A stretch of 64,000 nt of DNA, from the NCBI RefSeq assembly GCF_030271535.1, contig NZ_JASCXJ010000022.1:1-64000 (forward strand), given 5' to 3'. The notes beneath the pieces are model-generated. The model was given only the letters and a program-made list of their open reading frames with translations. It made no database searches and had not been told where the DNA came from. Shown here in pieces: positions 46,612 to 55,475 of the stretch (its first letter is position 1; each line of letters starts with the position of its first letter). Position numbers and translations under genes: made by a program. This DNA is from Nocardiopsis sp. ATB16-24. Lineage in GTDB: Bacteria > Actinomycetota > Actinomycetes > Streptosporangiales > Streptosporangiaceae.

Positions 46612-48789
46612 TCAGAGCACGCTGACGTCGGTGTCGAAGAGGTCGGGTAGCGCGTTCGGGGAGGCGATCGCCACCACCGGACGCAGGGGTTCGCCGAAGG
46701 AGATCCGTCCGTGTCCACCTCTCTCCCCCGGTTCGGCGTGGGTGATCCAGTCCACGAGTTCGACCGCGCGACCGACGTCCCCGCCGGGCCGGGTCAGGGC
46801 GATCACCGTCCCGGCCACGTCACAGCGCGTGTTGAGGTGCACGGTCGCGGCGAAGACGCTCTGGGCCCATGAGCCCCGGCCGACCTCGTGGAGCCGTGTG
46901 TCGAAGGCGCGCCGTCGACGCCATCCCGGTGCGGTCAGGCCCACCGCGCGGTCGTCGAAGGTGAGCACCAGACTGGGTCGTTCCTGGGCGCTCAGGCACT
47001 CCTCGGCGTCGGTGAGGGAGGTGTCCATCCACACGTCCACCGGCCCGGTGGCCGCCCGGACCAGGGCGGCGCAGGCCGCGTCGAGCAGTTCGGTGTCCAC
47101 CTGGGAGCGGGCCTCCCGGCACGCCCGCCCGGCCAGGAAGGGCATGGCCTTCTCGTGGTCCCTTCGCCCGTTCCCGTCGACTCGGACGTATCCGTGCAGG
47201 ACCAGCGGCCAGTCCACACCGGCCCGCCCCCGCAGGGGCAGGGGGCCGTGCGTCAGGCAGAGCACGGTACGCCCGCGTGCCAGCTGGTAGGTGGTGCAGG
47301 CGCCGGTGTCGCGGGCGGCCAGGGCCAGGCCCAGGCTCATCGCCTTGGTGCCGGTGGTGATGTCGGCGACGACCGGGGGCGGCGGGTCGGCCCTTCGTTC
47401 ACGGGTGATCCAGTCCCAGGCGGCGGCGACGACCGCGTCGGTGTCGAAGCCGTCGACGGGCTCGGCGGGAAAACGGACCCGGTCGTGGTACCCGCTCTTC
47501 CTGAGCAGGTCGGCGTCCGCGGGTGCGGCGTCGGGGTTCTCCGCGGCGTGCAGGGTGCGCGCGGCGGACTCACGCACCCCGTCGCGCACGCTCTGTCTGG
47601 AGGACAGCACCAGAGTGCGGGCGGGCCGATGGGCGTGTACGGCCGTGAGCGTTCCCAGGCGACTGCCGCCGAGGGAGGTGACCAGGACGGGCCGGTCCTC
47701 GGGGGTCGGGTGACGTTCGGGCGGTGGGACGGGGGGACCGTCCTGGTCGGGGGGCCGGAGGGGAACGACCGAGGGTCGGGGACCCGGGCCCGGGAAGAAG
47801 GCCCTGCGGATGTGCTCGAAGGAGGTCAGACGTGCCAACAGGTCGTCCAGGTTCCACACGTGCACGTTGCGGGCGGTCAGGGCGGGGTTGTAGGCGGTGA
47901 CGCGCTCGCGCAGACCGGGGACGGCCGGCCCCGAGTAGACGAACAGCACCTGGACGGCGGTGCCGAAGACCCGGCGGGCCTTGGCCACGGTCCATCCCGC
48001 CCGGGCCACGACGTCGTCGGGGCGGGTCTTGGCCTCCACGACCAGCACACGGTGCCGGTAGCGCACGACCGCGTCGAAGTCGGCGATGGAACCGTGCGGG
48101 TGGCGGGGGTCGGCGACCTGACGCGCCCCGATCACCTCGGTGTCGGAGCGGCGACGTGTATGGCGCAGGAGGTGGGAGAGGATCCGGCCCTCGGTGACGA
48201 CACCGCGCCGCGCCGCCGGGGACAGGTCGGGAAAGCGCGCTCCAAGTGCCTGCCCTCCCCCTCGCACGAAGAGGCGGACGGGTTCGGGGTCGCTGTCGTC
48301 GAGCCAGCGTGCGCCGTGGATTCCGGCGAGGGTGGCCAGGTCGATCCCCTCGTCGACCACGGGAAGCTCGGAGCCGTCGGCCGCGCGCAGGGTGTCGCGG
48401 ACGGGGTCGAGGTAGTGGCGCCAACGGCGGGCGTGGGGGTGACGGTCGAGGGGCAGGAGCCGTTCGTGCAGGAGCGCCGCGGCCACGCTCATCACCTTGG
48501 TGCCTCCGGTGTAGTCCAGGAACCAGGGTCGGCCTCCGTTGGCCCGGTGCAGGGCGGCCAGGGTGTCGTTGACGGGACCGAAGTCGTGGGGGTCGGCCCC
48601 CACGCTCACCACCCGCACCGACGCGGGTGCGGCCGACCGTTCCACGGCGGTCGCGACCAGCTCGGCGAGGGCTCGGGTTCGGTCACTGGCGACCAGGGCC
48701 AGATGGTCGGCGGGCAGGGTGAGCGAGGACAGCAGTGCGGGGGTGGGGTTGTGCCCGACCAGCACGACGGCGGCACCGGGGTCGTACAC
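46612..48789 (-). CDS. Can1/Card1-like protein: two CARF domains around a PD-(D/E)XK nuclease, plus a C-terminal domain
   Basis: A 725-residue candidate effector activated by cyclic oligoadenylate. CARF1 is about residues 1-140: VVLVGHNPTPALLSSLTLPA, then the ligand motif PWFLDYTGGTKVMSVAAALL (92-100). Residues about 190-330 form a PD-(D/E)XK nuclease-like domain: E200 in VVTEGRILSHLLRH, D237/D239 in SIADFDAVVRYRHRVL, then E252-A-K254 in VVEAKTRPD. CARF2 is about 365-520, with PVVADITTGTKAMSLGLALA (476-484). The last 200 residues carry FDDRAVGLTAPGW but no E-x-K. In Can1 of Thermus, as I recall, the order is CARF, nuclease-like, CARF, active nuclease; here the middle domain has the better active site. 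The GTG at 48789 follows AAGGACG. It probably degrades nucleic acid when cas10 signals. The assignment is from motifs only. Confidence 0.75.
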   Translation of the reverse strand: MYDPGAAVVLVGHNPTPALLSSLTLPADHLALVASDRTRALAELVATAVERSAAPASVRVVSVGADPHDFGPVNDTLAALHRANGGRPWFLDYTGGTKVMSVAAALLHERLLPLDRHPHARRWRHYLDPVRDTLRAADGSELPVVDEGIDLATLAGIHGARWLDDSDPEPVRLFVRGGGQALGARFPDLSPAARRGVVTEGRILSHLLRHTRRRSDTEVIGARQVADPRHPHGSIADFDAVVRYRHRVLVVEAKTRPDDVVARAGWTVAKARRVFGTAVQVLFVYSGPAVPGLRERVTAYNPALTARNVHVWNLDDLLARLTSFEHIRRAFFPGPGPRPSVVPLRPPDQDGPPVPPPERHPTPEDRPVLVTSLGGSRLGTLTAVHAHRPARTLVLSSRQSVRDGVRESAARTLHAAENPDAAPADADLLRKSGYHDRVRFPAEPVDGFDTDAVVAAAWDWITRERRADPPPPVVADITTGTKAMSLGLALAARDTGACTTYQLARGRTVLCLTHGPLPLRGRAGVDWPLVLHGYVRVDGNGRRDHEKAMPFLAGRACREARSQVDTELLDAACAALVRAATGPVDVWMDTSLTDAEECLSAQERPSLVLTFDDRAVGLTAPGWRRRRAFDTRLHEVGRGSWAQSVFAATVHLNTRCDVAGTVIALTRPGGDVGRAVELVDWITHAEPGERGGHGRISFGEPLRPVVAIASPNALPDLFDTDVSVL

Positions 48790-48937
48790 GACGTCCTTTG
48801 CGGCAGGGGAAGGGGACGGACGTCCACGCTAGTGGACCGGCCCGAGGTTCGGGGGTCGTACGCGACGTCGATGACGCGCCCGACCCCCGGTGCGGGCCTT
48901 CCACGCGACTCCGCCGCCGAGCGGCCGGGCCGGGGCC

Positions 48938-49363
48938 TCAACACCCCTCCCGTACCCGGTGGTCCGCGAAGGCGTCCGCCCCCTCCTTCCCGGTCGGCGG
49001 GCCGCCCACCCGGGCCCGGACACCGCTCCGTATCGGAAGGCCGCTGACGACGAACGACCGGCAGGCGGTGACCACGCCTTCGCCGTCACGCACCAGGTCG
49101 GAGGGCACGAGCAGGTCCTCGCGTTCGGGGTGGGCGGAGCCGACCACGGAGGAGACGATGAACCACACCCCCTCCTGCGGTTCGGGGAGGTCGGCCCGGG
49201 TACGTTCCTCCGCCATCAACGGCACCCCGTCCACCTCCATCCCCACGGGAACACGCACCGCCTCCACCCGGGCGGGCTCGGTGGACCTGGGCCAGCGTCG
49301 GATGACGCGCGACCTCTCGTCCACGACCGTCACCACATGCGGTGTCAGGTTGACCACCCGCAT
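48938..49363 (-). CDS. small NLTPH-motif protein, unknown function
   Basis: A 141-residue protein beginning MRVVNLTPHVVTVVDERSRV. It continues with RWPRSTEPARVEAVRVPVGM, EVDGVPLMAEERTRADLPEP, EGVWFIVSSVVGSAHPERED with LLVPSDLVRDGEGVVTACRS, and ends in a charged tail. I recall similar proteins with the same N-terminal motif, proline-containing substrate-like loops and a GVW-I-VS strand in phage and bacterial genomes, but no function. The ATG at 49363 follows GGAGGTC. It lies 148 bp upstream of the CARF effector on the same strand and may be co-transcribed with it. Candidate accessory or ring-nuclease-like component, unproven. Confidence 0.65.
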   Translation of the reverse strand: MRVVNLTPHVVTVVDERSRVIRRWPRSTEPARVEAVRVPVGMEVDGVPLMAEERTRADLPEPQEGVWFIVSSVVGSAHPEREDLLVPSDLVRDGEGVVTACRSFVVSGLPIRSGVRARVGGPPTGKEGADAFADHRVREGC

Positions 49364-49722
49364 CCGGCGACCTCCGTTCCGTTCGTTTCCTCCGGCCCCG
49401 ACGGCCGTGGCCACGGTCCGCCCCGGCCCTCACCGCAGTCTCTCGGACACATCCGCAGGCTCTGGAACTGCGTACCAATTCGGGAAACGAGAGAAGAATA
49501 TTAATCATGGTGACTGGTGTCCATTTCATTGCTCTCTCCACAGTTTGATGAAGAGAAGTACTGGGGTCCAAGAATTGACATTTCCCCCACGGTGGTCCTA
49601 CTTTGATATTCGGCCTCCCGTTGACGCGGGAGTGTCACCTGAGGTCTCACGTCTCTTTCGTACGTGCTCTCCCGGAGGGTCGGGGGAGCGTCCCGACCCC
49701 GGATCACCGGGGAGAAGAGTTC
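49364..49722. other. A+T-richer divergent promoter region in the CRISPR locus
   Basis: 359 bp without a gene. The stretch 49480-49620 is far richer in A+T than its surroundings (for example GAAGAATATTAATCATGGTG) and contains a strong promoter for the + strand gene. The other side should carry the promoter for the NLTPH gene. There are no direct repeats, so it is not a CRISPR array or a leader next to one. Confidence 0.6.
49575..49604 (+). promoter_or_regulatory. sigma-70-type promoter for the 49723 gene
   Basis: TTGACA (49575-49580) and TACTTT (49599-49604) are separated by 18 bp. This is the only consensus-like -35 box I can see in the locus. A transcript start about 7 bp later leaves a 5' leader of roughly 110 bases. 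Confidence 0.55.
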
Positions 49723-50868
49723 GTGAGCACGCACCATTGTTCCGCCTGGGAACTGTTCGGCTCCGCCGCCTTCCTGCGCGCCTTCACGCGCGTTCTGGGG
49801 TGCGGGCCCTGTTCCTCGGACGGAACCGCGCAGGGCTGCTCGGGTCACTCCGAACAGTTCTGCGACTATGTCGACCTGTGCGCCGAGTACTGCCCGTGCC
49901 CGGTGCACGGCGGCGACCCCGACGGTGTCGTCGCCGTGCGCATGCGGCACGCCGAGCCCGACGGCGACGGCGTCGACCGCACCGCCGCCCACCGGCTGCG
50001 CGACGCCTTGGACGACGTACGTCGGGACCGTTCCTACAAGAACCTGCGCCGTGTCTACCCTCAACGCACCGCCAAGGGACAGGTGCGCTGCGCCTTCTCC
50101 GAACGCCCACGGCGCTGGGCCCAGCGCCGCGACGTGGCCGCTGTCGCCCCCGAGGTGGTCGACCAGGAGGCGTTGGCCATGCTCGTGCTCACCGCGGGCT
50201 GGGGAAACCCCGCCGCGGACCTGCCCGAGGACATCCACCCGGGCGAAACGGTCTCCTTCACAGAGGACGGCAGTGCGGTGCCCGTCGCCGACCTGCACGG
50301 ACGTTCCCTGACCGAGGTCAGGGAACCGCCCATGGTCTCCACCGCGACCGGCGACTACCTGCTGCGCAAGTTGGCCGAACTGGCCTCAGGACGTGACGCC
50401 GACCCCGGTCGCACCCCCGATCAGCGACGCCGTCTGTTGCTGCGTGGGCTGTTGCCCACGATGAACGGCGAGGACATCGCGCGCAGACTCACCGGGGTCC
50501 TGGGGCGGATGGCCGTGAACATGCCCCTGCACTTCGCGTTGGTGCAGCAGGCGCGCGGCCGAGCCCGCAGCGCACCCTACTCCCCCGTCCCCGACGTCCC
50601 CGAAACGGCTGAGGAGCCCTTCCCTCGGCGTGAGGTGCTCGGCGAGGAGGAGCGCGCCTGGCTGGAGCGCGCCGCCTCGGAGCTGACCGCTCGCGCACAG
50701 GAGTCACGGGAGGACTTCGAGGCCGATCCCCACGGTGCCCTCGACGCCCTGGTGTGCGCCCTGCTGGAGAGGAGTCCGACCGTGCCCGCGCTGTGGGCCC
50801 GAGCCCAGGACGACCCCGATCTGCGCGCCGACCTGTTGGAGGCACTGGCCGAGACCATCGACGGCTGA
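49723..50868 (+). CDS. Cys-rich protein of unknown function within the type III locus
   Basis: A 381-residue protein. The first 70 residues hold eight Cys (positions about 6, 27, 30, 39, 47, 53, 57 and 59: FTRVLGCGPCSSDGTAQGCS, EQFCDYVDLCAEYCPCPVHG), enough for one or two zinc or Fe-S sites. The rest is helical: RTAAHRLRDALDDVRRDRSY, RRLLLRGLLPTMNGEDIARR with LTGVLGRMAVNMPLHFALVQ, and DPHGALDALVCALLERSPTV. No family recognised. The GTG at 49723 follows GGGGAGAAG. It is the only gene of the 46.6-58 kb stretch on the + strand, has its own promoter and converges on the RAMP operon with a 24-bp gap. It could be a regulator, a DNA/RNA-binding protein or an unrelated passenger. Confidence 0.7.
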   Translation: MSTHHCSAWELFGSAAFLRAFTRVLGCGPCSSDGTAQGCSGHSEQFCDYVDLCAEYCPCPVHGGDPDGVVAVRMRHAEPDGDGVDRTAAHRLRDALDDVRRDRSYKNLRRVYPQRTAKGQVRCAFSERPRRWAQRRDVAAVAPEVVDQEALAMLVLTAGWGNPAADLPEDIHPGETVSFTEDGSAVPVADLHGRSLTEVREPPMVSTATGDYLLRKLAELASGRDADPGRTPDQRRRLLLRGLLPTMNGEDIARRLTGVLGRMAVNMPLHFALVQQARGRARSAPYSPVPDVPETAEEPFPRREVLGEEERAWLERAASELTARAQESREDFEADPHGALDALVCALLERSPTVPALWARAQDDPDLRADLLEALAETIDG

Positions 50869-50892
50869 CCGGCGCGGGGCCCCGCGGTCGGC

Positions 50893-53109
50893 TCATCCTC
50901 CGGGGCCCCCGACCCGGGCGAACCGTCGGGTCAGCGGCTGCAACACGGGATACTCGGCGAACTCGCGCAGGGACATCACCGCGGTCTCCTCCCACGGCAG
51001 ACGGCCGCGCCACCGACCGGCCAGACACACGTCCACCGCCTGCTCCACCTCACGCCACCGTTCCGGAGCGGGCTCGCCCGACAGACGCCGGCGCACCAGC
51101 GAGGTCCCGAAAGCGTCCAGGAAGCCCTGGACCCGGTCCTCGTCGGCCCGCACGACCCCCGCCGCCGGAGTGATGTCCAAGGCGCGGGCACGCCGGTCCA
51201 CCAGGTACAGCTCCGGTCGCAGGTGCACGCTGCCCATGCCCAGGGACTTGCCCATACCGACCTTGTGGGCGTGCGAGGGATCGCCCCGATCCCCTCCGTC
51301 CCACGGATTGTCGAGCAGAAGGGCGCGCATCAGCACACCGAGCTCTCCTTCGGTGAGGTTGGTGAAGGTGACGCGTGCACGGAAGGTGAGCCCGTCCCGC
51401 AGGGGAACGATGTCGCGTTGGGTCTCACGGGGCGGCTCGGCCCCAGACCCCGGCGGCAGTACCACCACACCCAGCTCCTCCTGGGTCCGCGCGTCGTAAC
51501 GGACCGGCGTTCCCAGCTCGGCTCGGTGCCGGTGCAGGTACGTCTTGTACCCGCCCAGGCGCACCCTGCCCTCGTGCGACCACGTGATGACGTCGGGCCT
51601 CTCCCCCGTCCCCGCCTCCGGCCCCTGGACCAGGTAGTTGGCGAAGCAGCCGCGTTGAGGGGAGAGAAGCTGGACGCGCAGGGCCGCGCCGTCGGGATAG
51701 TCCGGGTCGGGATCGGTGCTCAACGCGCTGCCGAACGACACCCGGCCCTTGGAGGCGCCCGACTCACCGGCGAAGGTGTCGATGTCCCCGAACAGGGCCC
51801 GACACACGTCCACGGTGCGTCCGGCCCGTGAGGCCCGGTCGGGATCCCCGTGTTGGGGCCCCAGAAGCGTCTCGGGCAGGGCTCGTCGGATCGGGTCGTC
51901 CTCGCTGACGGAGATCCGGTAGCCGCCGGAGCGACCGAAGGAGACCACCGTGTCGGAGGGGTCGAGGTCGAACCAGACCGGTTCGAGGTCACGCCGCGGC
52001 AGGCCTCCACCGCCGACTCCGGCCACCGGTTCGCGTCCGGGATCGGCCGGACCGGTGCTGAGGGTGTCGGGGAAGGCGGCGCGCTGGTAGCCGGTGACCT
52101 GTTCCGCCGACTCGAACAGCGCCACCATGGAGTCGGGGACGGGAAGGCGCGCGCCCGAGTGGGAGGGGCTCGGAAAGAGATAGGCGTTGCGGCGCTCCCC
52201 CGCGGCGACCCCCGTCAGCACGACCAGTGCGCGGATCACCCCGCCCCGCCCCGGTTCACCGGCGTGGCCGCCGCGTGCGCGCAGGTAGGCGCGGGCCTCG
52301 GCGTCCGTCGGCGCCACGGCCGCCACCCGGCGCTCCTGCGGCAGGTGGACGGCGTGCACCCACCGGTATTGCAAACGTCCGTGCTGCTCGTGGGTGGTGG
52401 GCACGTAGGTGTTGTTCCTGGGAGGGTCGGGGAAGGTGTCGACCCCGAAATCCCAGGTGCGCAGGCTCTCCCGGAGGACCGTGAAGGAGACCTTGAGGGC
52501 TCGGCCCGATTCCCCGGTCACCGGGGTGGAGGGCACCTCGACCACGTACCAGCGCCCCTCGTCCTGGGAGTGGAACAGAAAGCCCTGTTTGGTCCGCAGC
52601 CCGACGCGGCGCCTGCGGTAGTGGGAGTGCCGTTGGGCCATGATCCGTCGCGCCCGGGCTGACAGGGTGCCGTCGGCACGGTCGGGGTCGATGCGCACGG
52701 GCGCGCGGAAGAACAACATGGGCGTGTTGACCGGACCCGTCTCCCCGCTGGTGAGCATGCGTACGGTGTTGCGGACCAATCCGCGCAGGGTGGAACCCGG
52801 GATGGCGGGCAGGTGGCGCTCACCGTGGGGGAGACGGAAGGAGGGGCTCACCCGGCCACGTTCGGGGGTCCTCCCGACGAAGGTGGGGGTGAGCGTGGTC
52901 AGGGTCAGGTCGATCCACCCCGCATGGGTGCCGTCCACCGTCCTGTCATGGCTACGCAGCAACGCGTCGGTGCGATGTCCGTCGTGCAGGTCGTGGGCGG
53001 GCATGGGGGTGTCGGCGAGACGGACCAGTCCATAGGGGGCCGTCGCGTGGAAGGTGCGGGACTCCGGCCCGACCGCTCCGGTGGGATGGGGAACATGGTC
53101 GGACCTCAA
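50893..53109 (-). CDS. TIGR03986-type CRISPR RAMP protein (Cas7-like, large)
   Basis: A 738-residue RAMP-superfamily subunit. The N-terminal RAMP core is typical: WIDLTLTTLTPTFVGRTPER, then HLPAIPGSTLRGLVRNTVRM (residues about 100-118). A long middle region (about 120-520) is an insertion characteristic of this family. The C-terminal half ends with LTFRARVTFTNLTEGELGVL and the glycine-rich HKVGMGKSLGMGSVHLRPEL. No catalytic Asp is evident in the first loop. The family TIGR03986 occurs in type III-D loci and I recall it there as the insertion-bearing Cas7. The start is a TTG at 53109 that overlaps the csx19 stop and follows GGGAGGAGC. Last gene of the RAMP operon. Confidence 0.8.
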   Translation of the reverse strand: MRSDHVPHPTGAVGPESRTFHATAPYGLVRLADTPMPAHDLHDGHRTDALLRSHDRTVDGTHAGWIDLTLTTLTPTFVGRTPERGRVSPSFRLPHGERHLPAIPGSTLRGLVRNTVRMLTSGETGPVNTPMLFFRAPVRIDPDRADGTLSARARRIMAQRHSHYRRRRVGLRTKQGFLFHSQDEGRWYVVEVPSTPVTGESGRALKVSFTVLRESLRTWDFGVDTFPDPPRNNTYVPTTHEQHGRLQYRWVHAVHLPQERRVAAVAPTDAEARAYLRARGGHAGEPGRGGVIRALVVLTGVAAGERRNAYLFPSPSHSGARLPVPDSMVALFESAEQVTGYQRAAFPDTLSTGPADPGREPVAGVGGGGLPRRDLEPVWFDLDPSDTVVSFGRSGGYRISVSEDDPIRRALPETLLGPQHGDPDRASRAGRTVDVCRALFGDIDTFAGESGASKGRVSFGSALSTDPDPDYPDGAALRVQLLSPQRGCFANYLVQGPEAGTGERPDVITWSHEGRVRLGGYKTYLHRHRAELGTPVRYDARTQEELGVVVLPPGSGAEPPRETQRDIVPLRDGLTFRARVTFTNLTEGELGVLMRALLLDNPWDGGDRGDPSHAHKVGMGKSLGMGSVHLRPELYLVDRRARALDITPAAGVVRADEDRVQGFLDAFGTSLVRRRLSGEPAPERWREVEQAVDVCLAGRWRGRLPWEETAVMSLREFAEYPVLQPLTRRFARVGGPGG

Positions 53110-53852
53110 CGCTCCTCCCGTCCGATCTCGTCACCGGTGCCCACGTCGAACTCCGGCCCGGTCGGTTTGACACCCGTGTGCACACCGGTGAGCCGGTGGA
53201 AGGCCACCCCCACCGCCCCGGTGTCGGGGTCATCGGCCCAGTACTCGCGCACGGTCAGCCAGGTGCCCGAGCTCTCCAGCGCGGTCCTGCCTCCGGCCTC
53301 GGGGCGTGATCGCCCCGAGAAATCGACCCACTCCACCGGGAGCACCGCCCGAGCCCCGGAGGGTTCGCCGGTCACCGAGAAGGGGATCGGTCCGTCCAGG
53401 GTCCTGCTGTGCGCGGGGCCGTTCCATCCCTGGAGGAGGAAGGAGCGGTCGCGCGGGCGTGACCACCACGGGAGGGTGCCGGGGGCGTCGGCGCTGATCC
53501 ATCCGGCCTCGGCTCCCTCGCCGATGCGGATCTGGGCGTGCGGGCCGAAGACGAGGACCTCCAGTATCCGCCAGCGTTCGGGGAGGGGGGAGGGGGCCGA
53601 CAGGTCCGCGGTGGACGGCTGGTCCGAGCGACGCCACCGCGCTCCCGGGCAGGCGCCGGTGAGGCGGCCGTCGACGAGTTCGGCGAGCAGCCACTGAGGA
53701 CGCCCCCGGGCGCCGGGGACCCTCCCGGTACCCGTGTCGAGCAGGCGGCACCGGCGACCGTGGAGCAGGACCTCTTCCAGTACCGTCCCGACCTGATCGT
53801 CGGTCAGGCGCTGGACCGCCAGGCCGTACGGGCGCGGAGGGTGGTGGTTCAC
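53106..53852 (-). CDS. Csx19-like protein of type III-D loci
   Basis: A 248-residue protein. Its position between the Cas7 fusion and the large RAMP is that of Csx19 in III-D operons, and its shape fits: VLEEVLLHGRRCRLLDTGTG, WLLAELVDGRLTGACPGARW, RWRILEVLVFGPHAQIRIGE and ARAVLPVEWVDFSGRSRPEA. I cannot point to a strong diagnostic motif, so the call rests on context. The GTG at 53852 follows GGAGGTAGACA and lies 3 bp after the preceding gene. Its stop overlaps the next start (TTGA), so all three are coupled. Confidence 0.6.
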   Translation of the reverse strand: MNHHPPRPYGLAVQRLTDDQVGTVLEEVLLHGRRCRLLDTGTGRVPGARGRPQWLLAELVDGRLTGACPGARWRRSDQPSTADLSAPSPLPERWRILEVLVFGPHAQIRIGEGAEAGWISADAPGTLPWWSRPRDRSFLLQGWNGPAHSRTLDGPIPFSVTGEPSGARAVLPVEWVDFSGRSRPEAGGRTALESSGTWLTVREYWADDPDTGAVGVAFHRLTGVHTGVKPTGPEFDVGTGDEIGREER

Positions 53853-53855
53853 TGT

Positions 53856-55475
53856 CTACCTCCTTCGTGCCGCCTCGTCGCACCCGGTGAGCGCGGTGCG
53901 CAGGGCGTCCAGCCAGCCGCGCGCCGCGGCGGCCTCCGCGCTGTCGGGCTCGAACACGGCGGCGAGCAGGTCCACCGTACGTGGGGGTTCCCCGGTCCCG
54001 GTGTGGGTGGTCAGGTGGGCGCGCGTCGCGGTCAGGCGTCCGTTACCGCTTCCGGTGTCCGCGCCGAGGGCGTCGAAGGCGACGGTGGCCAGCTCGCGTA
54101 CGAGAAGGGTGAACAGGCCGCGTACCGCGTCGTCCGGTTCGCGCACGTCCACGATCACCTCGGCCGTGCCACCGCAGTACAGGTCGGTGGTGAACAACCG
54201 GCCCTCGACGGCGTCGCCGAACAGCGCGTCCACGGTCAGGCGGGTGGTGGTCAACGACGCGCCCTCGGTGAGGACCGGCGTGGTGCGCAGGCCGATGCGG
54301 GAGGGGCGGGGCGGACCGCGACGCCCGGTGTCGGCGCCCCACCAGCCGTCATGCCACTCACGCCAGCGGGCGGCCGGCGCGCGCAGGTGTTCGGCCATGT
54401 CCCGCACCAGACGGCCGGCGATCCGTTTGAGAAGGGCGAACAGGGCGGTGTCGCCGAGCACCGGGACGGAGCGGGTCGACCCGTCGGTGCCCTCGGGGCG
54501 GTGCCGGTGCGCCCGGTCCACCGCACCGATCCGTTCGGGGGGAGGGGGGTCCCCGAGCAGGAGCGTTCCGGGGCGGAGTTCACCTCCAGGTCTTCCCAGG
54601 GGGTCCGTCCGTTCCGCGACGGCCAGGGTGAGGTGGAGCTCGGCGCGGTGGCGGCGGTCGGGCCGGGTGGTCCGTGCGATGAGGTGTGCGGCGGTCGCCG
54701 TTCTCCCGCAGGCGCGTAGACGGCCGGTCAGGGCGGTGGCGAGGTCTTCGGGTGCGCCGCTGAGCGCTCGGGCGCCGTGTTCCCAGCGTTCGGCCCAGGA
54801 TCGGGAGTGGTAGGCGAACCAGTCGTGCTCGTCGGTGAGATCGTAACGGCGCACCGCCCAGTGGGCGGCGCGGACGTCCCCGTAGCCGCGACCGGTCCGA
54901 CCGCCGAGGCGGACACCGGGGCCGGTCCCGTCCCGGCCGGTCAGACCGTCGGTGGCCAGCAGCAGGAGGGTGAGCAACCGGGCCTCGTCGGCCGGTGCGG
55001 GGACGCGCAGGCGCATGTGCGCGGTGAAGACCGTGCCCGCGGGCAGGATCTCCCACTGCCACACGCGCCCCGTCCGGACGGTGCCCGCGGCCGGATCCAC
55101 CCGGACACCGGTGCGGATGGCGACCGTGGTGTCCTCGGGGAGTTCGGCGAGGGCGTCGTCCACGTCGAGGAGGCTCGTGGAGGGTGCTCTCCGGTCGGAG
55201 GTCGTGTGTTCCCGGTTCGTTCCCAGGAGCGCGTGGACGCTGTCGGGATCGCCGGTGCACGAGGCCAGCTCGTGACGCAGCAGCCCCGCCAGTGTGCTGG
55301 CGCGCAGACGGGGCGCACCGGTGAGCGGGTCCCGGTCCACACGCAGGTCCACGTCGCTCTCGGCGGCGTGGCGCGGTAGCGGTCTGGCCGCACCGACATG
55401 GGTGTCGGAGAGCAGACGCAGGCGGAAGGTGATCTGCCAGAGCAGCCCGGGGGCGTCCGTGGGATCGTCGCTCAC
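53856..55475 (-). CDS. fusion of two Cas7/Csm3-like RAMP domains
   Basis: A 539-residue protein with two Cas7 modules. First (about 1-240): LLWQITFRLRLLSDTHVGAA, the substrate-loop motif ESDVDLRVDRDPLTGAPRLR with ASTLAGLLRHELASCTG, and the glycine loop GPGVRLGGRTGRGYGDVRAA. Second (about 270-530): RRHRAELHLTLAVAERTDPL, SVPVLGDTALFALLKRIAGR, TRLTVDALFGDAVEGRLFTT and ALGADTGSGNGRLTATRAHL. The Asp in DVDLRV of the first module is where Csm3 cuts target RNA; the second keeps PVLGDTALF in the helix position. The GTG at 55475 follows GGGGGAGG, and the first bases overlap the csx10 end by 4 bp. Fused Cas7 proteins are typical of type III-D2. Confidence 0.85.
   Translation of the reverse strand: MSDDPTDAPGLLWQITFRLRLLSDTHVGAARPLPRHAAESDVDLRVDRDPLTGAPRLRASTLAGLLRHELASCTGDPDSVHALLGTNREHTTSDRRAPSTSLLDVDDALAELPEDTTVAIRTGVRVDPAAGTVRTGRVWQWEILPAGTVFTAHMRLRVPAPADEARLLTLLLLATDGLTGRDGTGPGVRLGGRTGRGYGDVRAAHWAVRRYDLTDEHDWFAYHSRSWAERWEHGARALSGAPEDLATALTGRLRACGRTATAAHLIARTTRPDRRHRAELHLTLAVAERTDPLGRPGGELRPGTLLLGDPPPPERIGAVDRAHRHRPEGTDGSTRSVPVLGDTALFALLKRIAGRLVRDMAEHLRAPAARWREWHDGWWGADTGRRGPPRPSRIGLRTTPVLTEGASLTTTRLTVDALFGDAVEGRLFTTDLYCGGTAEVIVDVREPDDAVRGLFTLLVRELATVAFDALGADTGSGNGRLTATRAHLTTHTGTGEPPRTVDLLAAVFEPDSAEAAAARGWLDALRTALTGCDEAARRR

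Noticed and set aside
46888..49047. 719-residue plus-strand frame opposite the CARF protein
   Set aside because: The opposite strand carries clear CARF and nuclease motifs; this frame is Gly/Val/Gln-rich without motifs.
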